Source: Nephrocerus scutellatus (lineage: Eukaryota > Arthropoda > Insecta > Diptera > Pipunculidae). From it: a stretch of DNA of 64,000 nt. This document shows, piece after piece, positions 38,551 to 48,556 of the stretch. Position numbers and translations under genes: made by a program. A model generated the notes under the pieces. That model worked only from the letters and a program-made list of their open reading frames with translations, made no database searches and was not told where the DNA came from. The DNA lies in assembly GCA_947095585.1 (NCBI GenBank), contig OX352761.1, positions 80,169,267 through 80,233,266 of the forward strand, in the 5' to 3' direction. Position 1 is the first letter of the stretch, and every line of letters starts with the position of its first letter.

Positions 38551-40126
38551 TTTGTTGTAAAATTTGTATCGTCATATACACGTTTTATGAGAAGAAAATG
38601 GCAGGATCAAACAGCAAATCGGATTTTTACATCCAAAAACTACGCGGTGCGGATAATTATCATATGTGGTGTTTTGCTATGCAGAATTATTTCGATATGA
38701 AAAAATGGCATAAGTGTATCCAGAAGTCTCCAGACGATGCTAAAAAGCCGGTAGAAAATAATGAAGACATGTTGCGTGAATCAAAATCTACGTTGGCTCT
38801 GAGTGTGGAGCCTGAACTTTTTGTTCACATTTTAAATTGCAATTCAGCCCTTGAGATATGGGAAATTTTGTTGTAAAATTTGTATCGTCATATACACGTT
38901 TTATGAGAACAAAATGGCAGGATCAAACAGCAAATCGGATTTTTACATCCAAAAACTACGCGGTGCGGATAATTATCATATGTGGTGTTTTGCTATGCAG
39001 AATTATTTCGATATGAAAAAATGGCATAAGTGTATCCAGAAGTCTCCAGACGATGCTAAAAAGCCGGTAGAAAATAATGAAGACATGTTGCGTGAATCAA
39101 AATCTACGTTGGCTCTGAGTGTGGAGCCTGAACTTTTTGTTCACATTTTAAATTGCAATTCAGCCCTTGAGATATGGGAAATTTTGTTGTAAAATTTGTA
39201 TCGTCATATACACGTTTTATGAGAACAAAATGGCAGGATCAAACAGCAAATCGGATTTTTACATCCAAAAACTACGCGGTGCGGATAATTATCATATGTG
39301 GTGTTTTGCTATGCAGAATTATTTCGATATGAAAAAATGGCATAAGTGTATCCAGAAGTCTCCAGACGATGCTAAAAAGCCGGTAGAAAATAATGAAGAC
39401 ATGTTGCGTGAATCAAAATCTACGTTGGCTCTGAGTGTGGAGCCTGAACTTTTTGTTCACATTTTAAATTGCAATTCAGCCCTTGAGATATGGGAAATTT
39501 TGTTGTAAAATTTGTATCGTCATATACACGTTTTATGAGAACAAAATGGCAGGATCAAACAGCAAATCGGATTTTTACATCCAAAAACTACGCGGTGCGG
39601 ATAATTATCATATGTGGTGTTTTGCTATGCAGAATTATTTCGATATGAAAAAATGGCATAAGTGTATCCAGAAGTCTCCAGACGATGCTAAAAAGCCGGT
39701 AGAAAATAATGAAGACATGTTGCGTGAATCAAAATCTACGTTGGCTCTGAGTGTGGAGCCTGAACTTTTTGTTCACATTTTAAATTGCAATTCAGCCCTT
39801 GAGATATGGGAAATTTTGTTGTAAAATTTGTATCGTCATATACACGTTTTATGAGAACAAAATGGCAGGATCAAACAGCAAATCGGATTTTTACATCCAA
39901 AAACTACGCGGTGCGGATAATTATCATATGTGGTGTTTTGCTATGCAGAATTATTTCGATATGAAAAAATGGCATAAGTGTATCCAGAAGTCTCCAGACG
40001 ATGCTAAAAAGCCGGTAGAAAATAATGAAGACATGTTGCGTGAATCAAAATCTACGTTGGCTCTGAGTGTGGAGCCTGAACTTTTTGTTCACATTTTAAA
40101 TTGCAATTCAGCCCTTGAGATATGGG
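38551..40126 (+). repeat. 316-bp tandem array of copia-1 leader and gag start, five units
   Basis: Units start at 38551, 38867, 39183, 39499 and 39815, exactly 316 bp apart. Each has 47 bp of leader, an ATG and the first 89 gag codons. The first four run past W-E into the next leader and stop at TAA (E-I-L-L stop). Only the fifth continues into gag. Unit 1 has gagaagaaaatgg where the others have gagaacaaaatgg; otherwise they look identical. The junction lies where leader and gag share aaatttgtat, so slippage or recombination at that short homology is likely. Confidence 0.93.
38598..38876 (+). CDS. Truncated Gag N-terminal ORF, first tandem unit
   Basis: 92 codons from ATG 38598 to TAA at 38874-38876: the Gag N-terminal domain (L-R-G-A-D-N-Y-H-M-W-C-F) then E-I-L-L. 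As the first ATG of the repeated series it would be the first met by scanning ribosomes. Three further copies start at ATG 38914, 39230 and 39546. Whether any is translated is unknown. Confidence 0.6.
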   Translation: MAGSNSKSDFYIQKLRGADNYHMWCFAMQNYFDMKKWHKCIQKSPDDAKKPVENNEDMLRESKSTLALSVEPELFVHILNCNSALEIWEILL

Positions 40127-43100
40127 AAAAATTTAAAAATTTGTATGAAGACCGTGGATTATTAAGAAAAATTACGTTGTTACGAACTCTCATTTCAATT
40201 CGTTTAGAAAGTTGTGAAAACATGCAAAATTACATTGACGAGATAACCTCAATTTCGTGCAAATTAAATAGCATTGGATTCAAAATAGATGATGACTGGT
40301 TGGCTGCAATTATGTTGGCAGGTTTGACAAATGAATTTAAACCTCTTATTCTGAGTTTTGAGGCAAGTGAAACCATCAATGCAGATCACATCAAAATGAA
40401 ATTACTTGACACACAGTATGTATCAAAGACAAACGAAAGCAATGCGTTTTTCAGTAAATACAATGTAAAAAATGCATCAAAACATAAAAATCGTCATACT
40501 GGAAGTATAATTTGTTATGAATGTGGTGGTAAAAATCACAAGAGTTTTGAATGCAATAAAATCAAAGAGAAGCAGAAGTCATTGTCTAATTTTGAGAAGA
40601 ATAAAAGTCAAAACAATGTTAAAAGCTATAAAAGTGAATCGGCTAAAAGAGCATTAGCTGTATCTTTTTTCTCGAAATCAAATACATCAGATTGGTTTTT
40701 AGACAGTGGTGCGTCGAGTCACATGACGCCTGATGCAAATTTATTAAAAAATAGAAGATCCACTGAAGCTGCTGAAATAGTAGCAGCAAACGACACGAAG
40801 ATGCCAGTGAAATGTGTTGGTGAAACTGTTCTATCAATAAAAAATGATACAATACCAGTAGCAGAAGTTTTGCATGTTCCTGATCTGTCTGCTAATCTTT
40901 TATCTGTCAGCAAAATTGTTGAAAAAGGTAATAAAATTGTTTTTGATAGTGATGGTGGTAAAATTTATGACAAAAATGGTGATTTGTTTGCGCAATGTCA
41001 GTCACAGGATGGTGTATACAGGATTTCAACCTCTACTGATAAATGTATGTTGACAAAATCAAGAGAAAGTAGTGCATTGACATGGCACAGACGTCTTGGT
41101 CATGTAAACTACAAAACACTTTGTGACATGCGTAATGTAGTAGATGGAATGATGTTCAAGAATGATGAAATCTTGAAATGTGAAGTTTGTGCAATGGGCA
41201 AGCAATCGCGCCTCCCTTTCAAGCCTAGTGGTAAGCGTTCAAATAATTTGCTGGATTTAATCCACTCTGATGTTTGTGGTCCGATGGAGAAAAATTCAAT
41301 TGGTGGCGCAAAATATTTCTTGTCATTCATTGATGATTATTCAAGAAAACTATTTGTCTATTTTTTGTCGTCCAAATCTGAAGTTTTTGAATCATTTGTT
41401 GATTTCAAATCATATGTAGAAAATCAGACTGGTCGTAAAATAAAGAAATTCAGAACTGACAATGGCACTGAATATTGTTCCAAAGAGTTTGAGATTTTTC
41501 TTAAAAAATGCGGTATACAGCATCAATTTACAAATGTGTACACTCCTCAACAAAATGGTCTTGCGGAGAGAATGAACCGAACGATTGTGGAACGTTCAAG
41601 GTGTATGATGTTTGATGCTGATTTGGACAAAAGTTTTTGGGCCGAAGCGGTTGCAATGGCAGCCTACATTATCAATAGAACAACTTCAACAATTTTGGTG
41701 AACAAAACTCCTGAAGAAGTATGGACGGGCATCAAAGTAAATGTATCTCATATGAAAATTTTTGGATCCGCTGTAATGGTACATGTTCCTAAACAAAAGA
41801 GGAAGAAGTTCGACTCGAAGTCGCGAAAAATGATATTCGTGGGGTATGACAGCAATACAAAAGGTTTTCGTTGCATTGATCCAAAAACGAAACAACTAAC
41901 AATAAGTAGAGATGTTGTTTTTCATGAAAAAAATTGTGATTCGATGGTGACGTTATCAACTGATAACAATGTGAGTCCAGCTGAAGTGAGAGATTATGAG
42001 AACAATGAAGATTCATCGTTTGAAACTGATGTTACTTTGATTGATACTGGTGAAATTGATAATATTGATGATCGAGATTATCAACCTGAAAAAGATGTTG
42101 CGACACCTGAAAATGTATTAAGAAGATCTACGCGTGAACCAAAGCTTCGAGAATTTAATGATTATGTAAGTTATTTTTCATTAAATAATATTAACGATTT
42201 TGATCCTCAAACAGTAAAAGAAGCTGGAGCACGTGATGATTCTTCAAAGTGGCAGTGTGCCATGCATGAAGAAATTGCATCGTTAGTAGAAAACAAAACT
42301 TGGAGTCTCATCAAATTACCGCCTGGAAGAAACGCTATCAAGACAAAATGGGTATTCAAACGCAAATTTGACAATGATGGCAACGTATTGCGTTACAAGG
42401 CTCGCTTGGTTGTGAAAGGTTGCTCACAGAAATATGGTGTAGAATACAATGAAACTTTCTCGCCTGTGGTTCGCTATGCTTCGATAAGATTTTTGATGGC
42501 TTTAGCAGTTGAAAATGGTTTGAAAATACATCAAATGGACGCTGTCACCGCTTTCTTGCAAGGCGACATTGATGTAGATGTGTATATCGAGCAACCGGAA
42601 TGTTTTAATGATGGAACAAATAGAGCTTGTAAACTGAATCGAGCTATGTATGGACTCAAACAAGCTGGACGCCAGTGGAATATTAAACTAGAAACTGCAT
42701 TAAAGGAATTTGGTTTAGTAAAATCCGAATTGGATCCGTGCATTTATTTTAATCGAGGATCTAATTTAATAGTAGCTTGTTATGTAGATGACTTGATGAT
42801 ATTCTGGAAAAATGAAGAAGATTTAATCAAGCTTAAGCAATTTTTATGCACGCAGTTCAAAATGAAAGATTTAGGTACTGCCACGGAATGCGTGGGTATT
42901 CGCATACAACAAAATAAAAACAGCATTGAGCTGGACCAATCCTCGTACATCAAAGAAATATTAACTCGTTTTGGAATGAAAAATTGTAAGCCGATTGGCA
43001 CACCCAGCGACTTGAATCAAAAACTTTCAATAAGTATGTCGTCAGATGGCAAAGAAGAAAACTTACACGACGTACCGTATCAACAAGCTGTGGGTTGCTT

Positions 43101-43734
43101 ACAATACCTTACGCAATGTACGAGACCAGATATAAACTTTGCAGTAAATGATGTAAGTCGTTTCAATTCAAATTTCGGTAGTGCGCATTGGAAGGCAGTG
43201 AAAAGAATCCTGCGATATTTACATGGTACAATTAATTATAAAATTCGGTATGAAAAGACTGATGATTATTCAATCATTGGATTTAGTGATGCTGATTGGG
43301 CATCGGACGTGGATAAACGTCGATCTTGTACAGGTTACCTGTTTAAATTAGCAAATGCAGCTATTACATGGTCCAGTAAACGACAACCAACCATCGCTTT
43401 ATCTAGCACTGAGGCCGAATATATGGCAATGTCCTCAGCAACCCAAGAAGCCATCTGGCTGAAGCAATTGGCTGACGAACTCGATCTCAAATTGCTCAAG
43501 CCGGTTAATATTTTCTGTGACAATCAAAGTGCAATATGTTTAGCTGAGTTGGATGCTTATCGACCAAGAAGCAAGCACATTGATATTCGACACCACCATA
43601 TTCGAGAAAAGGTTAACGACAAAATCATAACAATACGCTACACTCCAACGAATGAAATGGTTGCCGACAGTTTAACTAAAGCAGTCACTAAGGACAAACA
43701 TAATTTTTGCGTCAAAGCTATGGGATTATGTTGA
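39862..43734 (+). CDS. Copia-1 Gag-Pol polyprotein
   Basis: 1290 codons, uninterrupted. I chose the start at ATG 39862 because it matches the start repeated in every unit. Gag is residues 1-230, ending with the zinc knuckle C-Y-E-C-G-G-K-N-H-K-S-F-E-C (218-231). Protease has W-F-L-D-S-G-A-S-S-H near 280. Integrase has the finger H-R-R-L-G-H and C-E-V-C near 408-450 and the D-D-E core at about 469, 532 (R-T-D-N-G-T-E) and 568 (L-A-E-R-M-N-R). RT has W-V-F-K-R-K, Q-M-D-A-V-T-A-F-L-Q-G and the catalytic Y-V-D-D near 974. RNase H has S-D-A-D-W-A-S-D near 1140 and S-S-T-E-A-E-Y. All key residues seen are intact. Confidence 0.96.
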   Translation: MAGSNSKSDFYIQKLRGADNYHMWCFAMQNYFDMKKWHKCIQKSPDDAKKPVENNEDMLRESKSTLALSVEPELFVHILNCNSALEIWEKFKNLYEDRGLLRKITLLRTLISIRLESCENMQNYIDEITSISCKLNSIGFKIDDDWLAAIMLAGLTNEFKPLILSFEASETINADHIKMKLLDTQYVSKTNESNAFFSKYNVKNASKHKNRHTGSIICYECGGKNHKSFECNKIKEKQKSLSNFEKNKSQNNVKSYKSESAKRALAVSFFSKSNTSDWFLDSGASSHMTPDANLLKNRRSTEAAEIVAANDTKMPVKCVGETVLSIKNDTIPVAEVLHVPDLSANLLSVSKIVEKGNKIVFDSDGGKIYDKNGDLFAQCQSQDGVYRISTSTDKCMLTKSRESSALTWHRRLGHVNYKTLCDMRNVVDGMMFKNDEILKCEVCAMGKQSRLPFKPSGKRSNNLLDLIHSDVCGPMEKNSIGGAKYFLSFIDDYSRKLFVYFLSSKSEVFESFVDFKSYVENQTGRKIKKFRTDNGTEYCSKEFEIFLKKCGIQHQFTNVYTPQQNGLAERMNRTIVERSRCMMFDADLDKSFWAEAVAMAAYIINRTTSTILVNKTPEEVWTGIKVNVSHMKIFGSAVMVHVPKQKRKKFDSKSRKMIFVGYDSNTKGFRCIDPKTKQLTISRDVVFHEKNCDSMVTLSTDNNVSPAEVRDYENNEDSSFETDVTLIDTGEIDNIDDRDYQPEKDVATPENVLRRSTREPKLREFNDYVSYFSLNNINDFDPQTVKEAGARDDSSKWQCAMHEEIASLVENKTWSLIKLPPGRNAIKTKWVFKRKFDNDGNVLRYKARLVVKGCSQKYGVEYNETFSPVVRYASIRFLMALAVENGLKIHQMDAVTAFLQGDIDVDVYIEQPECFNDGTNRACKLNRAMYGLKQAGRQWNIKLETALKEFGLVKSELDPCIYFNRGSNLIVACYVDDLMIFWKNEEDLIKLKQFLCTQFKMKDLGTATECVGIRIQQNKNSIELDQSSYIKEILTRFGMKNCKPIGTPSDLNQKLSISMSSDGKEENLHDVPYQQAVGCLQYLTQCTRPDINFAVNDVSRFNSNFGSAHWKAVKRILRYLHGTINYKIRYEKTDDYSIIGFSDADWASDVDKRRSCTGYLFKLANAAITWSSKRQPTIALSSTEAEYMAMSSATQEAIWLKQLADELDLKLLKPVNIFCDNQSAICLAELDAYRPRSKHIDIRHHHIREKVNDKIITIRYTPTNEMVADSLTKAVTKDKHNFCVKAMGLC

Positions 43735-43834
43735 AGAATCTTAAATAATTAAAATTAACTTTTAATTGTTTTATAATTGAATTAAATTTTTGTTATGTTA
43801 ATTTTTTATAACTTAATTATTCAACAAGTGAGAG

Positions 43835-43964
43835 TGTTGTTAAGCTATGAACGCACTCCATATTGTCATCTGTCATTACTATTATATTGAAATATATTCT
43901 TTCTGTTTGATTGTATCACTTGTAAAGGCAACATCGTTTTCTTTTCAACCTCGCTCTGCTAATA
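43835..43964 (+). repeat. Copia-1 3' LTR
   Basis: 130 bp, no difference from 38272-38401 found by eye. Followed by TCTAT and then host gypsy RT. Confidence 0.9.
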
Positions 43965-44690
43965 TCTATGAGGTTCTTACAAAACACTATTAAGTCATCA
44001 AGGTAAACGAAACAGCGTGAGTACGTAAGTCCGGCTATCGCTATTGACATCATCCTTGAGAATTTGCTTGGTGAGATTTTTAGTCCCATTGGTAGTCGTT
44101 TTAGCTGATAGTGACCGTCCTCCGTTGAAAATGCTGTCATAGGTCTGCTTTTTGGTTCCAATTCCATTTGGTAGTATCCTTGACTTAAATCAATACATGA
44201 AAAATATACTGCTACTGGGAATGATATTGGTTCTGCCCATTTTCCTTGTATGGCCGCAGATATGGATCCAGCCATGTGAACACCTTTGCACAATTTTTGA
44301 GGACAGAATATTCTGGAATCTATATGCTTTGTATTCACCCAATATGTAGCTTCATATCTTGGAGACACGGTTATGTTATTTAAACTATGTTGTACACATA
44401 TCGGTACCGAAATCTGTGTGTTATTAATTAAAAAATTTAAATGTAAGATTTCTAGATCGATTACCGCACCAAACTCCATTAAGAAGTTTGATCCAATAAT
44501 ACCATCGACGGGAATCGGGAAGGAATCGGGTACTACATGGAAATTGTACGGAATGCTGTTCTTCCCGAAATGTAAGGTGCTATTGTACGAAATTTTTTAT
44601 TACGCAAATGGATGCTCCGGTGTCTAGTAAGCATCGTATGACTTTGTTATTGTATCATCAGGCACAGATGGGATTTCTAACTTTTTGCTT
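43965..44690 (-). pseudogene. pol: Host gypsy protease and RT N-terminal part
   Basis: From about 44690 leftward: the protease active site L-L-D-T-G-A-S-I in a frame near 44610, then a frame (44479-43970) with a protease-RT linker (R-Y-E-A-T-Y-W-V). RT begins abruptly at F-S-C-I-D-L-S-Q-G-Y-Y-Q-M-E, with L-P-M-G-L-K-I-S-P and the catalytic Y-L-D-D-L-I-V-F. The RT fingers that should precede S-C-I-D-L are missing, an internal deletion near 44200. After Y-L-D-D the frame reaches TCTAT and resumes at 38271 beyond copia-1. Confidence 0.85.
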
Positions 44691-46283
44691 AAAAAGTTAC
44701 CGGGTATGGCAATTTTGATGTTAACCATCATTTTCAACAATTGCCTAAACAATGGCTACTTTCCGGACAACTGGAAAGTGGCCAAGGTAGTACCAGTACC
44801 CAAGAAAACTGACCGCTCCAGCGTAACTGGTTACCGTCCAATAGCTCTACTGTGTTGTATCAGTAAAGTATTGGAATCATTGATCCGTAAAAAGATCAAT
44901 ACGTTTTGTACGGAAAGAAATCTTATTCCTTCCTTTCAGTACGGTTTCCGAGAGAAGCGCTCTACGCTGCACCCTCTGCTGAAGCTTCACAGTGACGTCA
45001 CTAAAGGACTGAACGTCAAAAGTAGTAAAGTGGCCTGTTTGCTAGACATCGAAAAAGCTTTCGATAGTGTCTGGATAAACGGGCTAATGTACAAGCTTAT
45101 TAGTTTTGGTTTCCCCAATTATATTGTAAAAATAATTAAAAAATTTTCTTTTTAACAGGGTCTTCTTTGTACAGGTGTACGACCGCCCATCGACAAGGAA
45201 AAGGATCAAAGCCGGAGTTCCCCAAGGTTCCAGACTTGGACCAGTCCTGTATAGCATCTTCACGGCGGATCAACCTACAAATACAGCCGGAACAAGGACT
45301 ATGCTCTTCGCGGATGACTCCATAACGTATGCAGTTTCCCGCTCTCCCGAGATAGCTGCCCGAAGAGTGGAGGAAGACCTCAGAAATCTTTGGGACTACT
45401 ACCTGAAGTGGGGACTAAAGATCAACGCCAATAAAATGGAACTCATCTGCTTCCGAGTACCAGCAACCGAAACAAGGATAAGAAAAATCGCAAGCCGGTG
45501 CAGAGCCTTAAAAATCACCCTTCCGGATAACACAACAATAAACACCAAGTCAGAGACTAAGTACCTGAGAATCAACTTTACTGAGAGGCTCAAGTTTAAC
45601 TCTCACATCGACAAAACAATGAAAAAAGCGAACTACGCTCATCATTTGGTGCACCCGCTACCAACGGACGGTCTGTTGGACGGTCTGTCCAACAACACCA
45701 GGCTGCTTATCTACAAGCAACTCATCAGGCCAGTGAAAACCTATGGCTACCCCATATGGTTCACCGTCTCACCAACAACGATGAAGAAGATCTCCCTATT
45801 TGAAAGGAAGGTACTAAGGATCTGTACAGGTCTCTGGAGGGTGACAAACAGCTATAAGTTTGTGTCGACTACAAAACTATACGAAGCAGCAGGTCTGCTG
45901 CCAATAACTGACCACTTGTTCCGAATGGCGAGGAAATTCGTCGACGCATTGGAAACACATCCAACTCCTGAGATGCAAGGACTGCAAATCGAGGAAATCG
46001 AGCCAAGTCACCGGTACATACACATAAGAGGATTCACTGATGCTAGATTCGATGACATCTTTAACAATCAAGACGTCTCCTTCTACGAGAAGGCGGGCAA
46101 CCAATATTACAGAGGCTGAAGTTCGCCCTGTTTATACGCCGCTTAATATTTTTCATTCTTATTTAATTTTAGAATTATTGTTTAAAATTTAATTCCCTTA
46201 AAATAAACATGTAGTAGATTAAGTAGTAAAAAAAATTGTTGAAAAATAAACAATACCAAAAAAAAGACAATGTAAATACGTCG
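44690..46283 (+). mobile_element. 5'-truncated jockey-clade element (copy B) in host gypsy
   Basis: RT domain to 3' end of the same family as 951-2241, opposite to the host element. It starts abruptly in RT (N-W-K-V-A-K-V-V-P-V-P-K-K), with Y-R-P-I-A-L-L, Y-G-F-R-E-K-R-S, D-I-E-K-A-F-D-S-V-W, P-Q-G-S-R-L-G-P-V-L and the catalytic F-A-D-D. One frameshift lies near 45155-45175; otherwise 45175-46119 is open to the stop. The 3' UTR ends GACAATGTAAATACGTCG at 46283, as in copy A. The 5' edge is approximate and no target duplication was found. The host zinc-knuckle region is missing around it. Confidence 0.88.
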
Positions 46284-47140
46284 GTCTATTTCCAGCAAGT
46301 GCTGTGCCGCTTCTTGAAAAGTCGTGTGTCTGGTGCTGTCGAGTATAATACGTAGTCTGTCATTCACCCCCTTTTTTAAGAAGGCTAATGCCCTATGATC
46401 ATTGGTTGTGGTTAATGTTGCTCGGGTGCTTTCACCATGGCAAGCTACTGCCAGTTCTGTCATTTTGTTTCGATGTCCGTAACGAATTCTCGTATAGGTC
46501 GGTTTCCCTGATGTGTCCTACTAAGTTTTGATTGTATTAATTCTATGGTTTCTTTTGGTCCGCATTTTTCCGTTAGGTATTTTTTTAGTTGTGCAAAATA
46601 TTCTGGTTTTTGACTTCCCAACTCGGTAAGTGCCCTACCTTGAATTTTGCATTTAAGTAAGAACTTTATTAAGGTTTGTTTTGCGGTCGGGGTGAGTGTA
46701 TCATAATAGAACTTGATACTGTTTAAAAAGTCCCTGATGTTTTCAAGTTTTTTACTTTCTTCTTCACACGTAAGCGTTGGTAGCTTCTGAGCGAAGCTGA
46801 AACTAAATTCGTCCGTCATTTTGCCTACGTCTGTTAGTGTTTCGTTTGGTGTAAGTTTTGTGTCTTCCCTTATTTCTTCCTGTATTATGCTTTTTGCTAT
46901 TCTATCTATTGCTTCTGTTTTGTATCTGTGCAATCTTTCACATATTATTTGAAAGTCCTTGTTATCGAAAAGAGTTTCATCTAGGTCTGTAGCTATAGTT
47001 TGTGCTTGTTCAAAAATTTCATGAATTTGTTCTAATCTTGGCTCAGCTGATTCCTTAGATCTTTTTCTGTTAGGGCCATCTTTTATAAGGTTTTTTACTA
47101 TTTTATACAGATCTTCTGTAAGAGAACCGAGTTTTTCCAT
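46284..47140 (-). pseudogene. gag: Host gypsy gag
   Basis: From ATG 47140: M-E-K-L-G-S-L-T-E-D-L, then a helical capsid-like protein with F-L-L-K-C-K-I-Q-G-R-A-L, C-G-P-K-E-T-I-E-L and Q-G-N-R-P-I-R-E-F-V. This style matches the gag of mdg1/412 relatives. A frame break near 46463 leads to A-F-L-K-K-G-V-N-D-R-L-R and a final E-A-A-Q-H-L-L-E-I-D-R. There the jockey copy B interrupts it. No nucleocapsid knuckle remains. Confidence 0.8.
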
Positions 47141-47400
47141 AGAGTTTAAATAAATTTTTGGAGTACCGTAAGATATGAAAGTGAATAAAAAAAATTTTTT
47201 TTTATACTGACTACCTATTATGTTTGGTTTTATCATCTCTTTTTTAATGACCTTATTTACTTTTTTGCTTAATATCTTGCGAATGTAGTTCAACCCTAGG
47301 ATTATTATTACTACCAGCAAAACCGTTACTATGTCTAATCCATAGTTCATTGCTTCGTAATTTTTATTGGACTGAGGTCCATTGTTATTCACAATGACCT
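47141..47400 (-). pseudogene. Host gypsy short hydrophobic ORF upstream of gag
   Basis: In the gag frame just upstream of its ATG, residues I-V-T-V-L-L-V-V-I-I-I-L-G-L form one membrane-spanning segment, followed by K/R-rich sequence. There is no stop between it and gag, so it could be an N-terminal extension or a separate small ORF. The BEL-1 LTR cuts it at 47401. Its function is unknown; I recall similar hydrophobic pre-gag segments in some mdg1-group elements but cannot confirm that here. Confidence 0.5.
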
Positions 47401-47401
47401 T

Positions 47402-47844
47402 GTTTTGTATAGCGAACAACTGTTTTGTTGCCCGCTTGTGGAATTAAAACAACGCTGATATGCTATTTGAATGTAACTCATTTTTATTTACCAAAATTAC
47501 TTTCTTTTATACTTAAATTACTTAAATCAAAGTACATGCAAAAGGGGTTTAATTTGTAAAGAACTATGTTTAAACTAAAATGCTAAATTAACAAAGAGGC
47601 GTATGTAGGTTATATTAAAAGTGTGAAATTGACATAAAGTGCATTTGTAGATCAGTATTGCCAATAATGCTAAAGTGATTAATTAACAATAAAATATGTG
47701 TAATACGTAAAGTGCATAGAGAAATGCAGAATTGGGTCATTGTTTACGATAAGTTGGTTGCTATTGCCACAGCCGATAATGCGATTCGCGGTATTATGCA
47801 AAGTAATGCATAATTGCTTAATTCGCATATCATAATATTCAACA
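47402..47844 (-). repeat. BEL-1 3' LTR
   Basis: Same ends as the 5' LTR, about 96-97% alike by eye. On the minus strand it is preceded by ggggggagtat (about 47845-47855), a plausible polypurine tract. Confidence 0.92.
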
Positions 47845-47870
47845 TACTCCCCCCGTTGAAGCATTCAACA

Positions 47871-48556
47871 TTAATTGTCTGGTTGTTGTCCACCGAGTTG
47901 AAACTGGACCCTTTTTGCTGGCTCAGGTTTAGTTGTAAACTTTTTACTACGTCGTTGTATGGCAAACATTATCACGATCGCCGCTACCGTGACGTAGCTA
48001 ACTGCAAAATGATGAATGTCTCTGGCATCAAATTTCCTCGGAAGTTCTTGTTGTTGCTTCATTTGAAGTATTGCCGACTGCAAATTTGTTATTGTGTGTG
48101 AATTATTTTGGGCAATTAATATGTTCCTGGTCTAGTATGCCAAATGCCTTGTTGGCTATTGTCCCAATGAAGTCGAATGGATAGCGTCTCATACGGGTCC
48201 TGTTAAGGTATCCATGAGTCTTTATTAACAGATCATTAACGTCTTTTATTTTGTTCATTTGTTGTTGAAATTGATCGGCTATGGTGGTACAATACTTGCT
48301 GCACTCGGTCATCGTATTGCATATACCTTTGAGTCGTTTCAGCTGTTCCACTAGCATGGAACCTTCCTGTCGATAGGTTGTTAGATCGTAGTATATGCCT
48401 ATGCTCCAAGAGTCAGTGGCTAGTTCAGCTTGACCAATGTTTTCAAAGTATATCCCGGGTGGTGGTATATCCCAGTGGGATGATCTCCACTGGTGATAGG
48501 GCAAAGGTCTGACATACGAATACCGTACATAATGACAGTATGAGATTGAATTTCAT
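47871..48556 (-). pseudogene. env: BEL-1 env remnant
   Basis: ATG 48556 begins a strong signal-peptide-like stretch (M-K-F-N-L-I-L-S-L-C-T-V-F-V-C) still in the pol frame. The frame then shifts near 48470 to G-I-Y-F-E-N-I-G, the block shared with BEL-2 env. Helical sequence follows to 48103. After another shift, a membrane segment S-Y-V-T-V-A-A-I-V-I-M-F-A-I with R-R-S-K-K and a short tail ends at 47871. The central ectodomain is absent; about 230 codons in all are left. Env in roo-like elements descends from baculovirus-type fusion proteins. Confidence 0.75.

Larger units (their letters stand above)
38272..43964 (+). mobile_element. Copia element with five-fold repeated gag start (copia-1)
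   Basis: 5693 bp with 130-bp LTRs that look identical, flanked by TCTAT (38267-38271 and 43965-43969). The PBS after the left LTR is ggttatgggcccagtc, matching the one I remember for Drosophila copia (an internal initiator-tRNA-Met fragment). A single long gag-pol frame (39862-43734) is intact. Ahead of it the leader and gag start occur four extra times in tandem. The right LTR is preceded by a purine-rich agtgagag. Identical LTRs point to a recent insertion. Confidence 0.95.
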
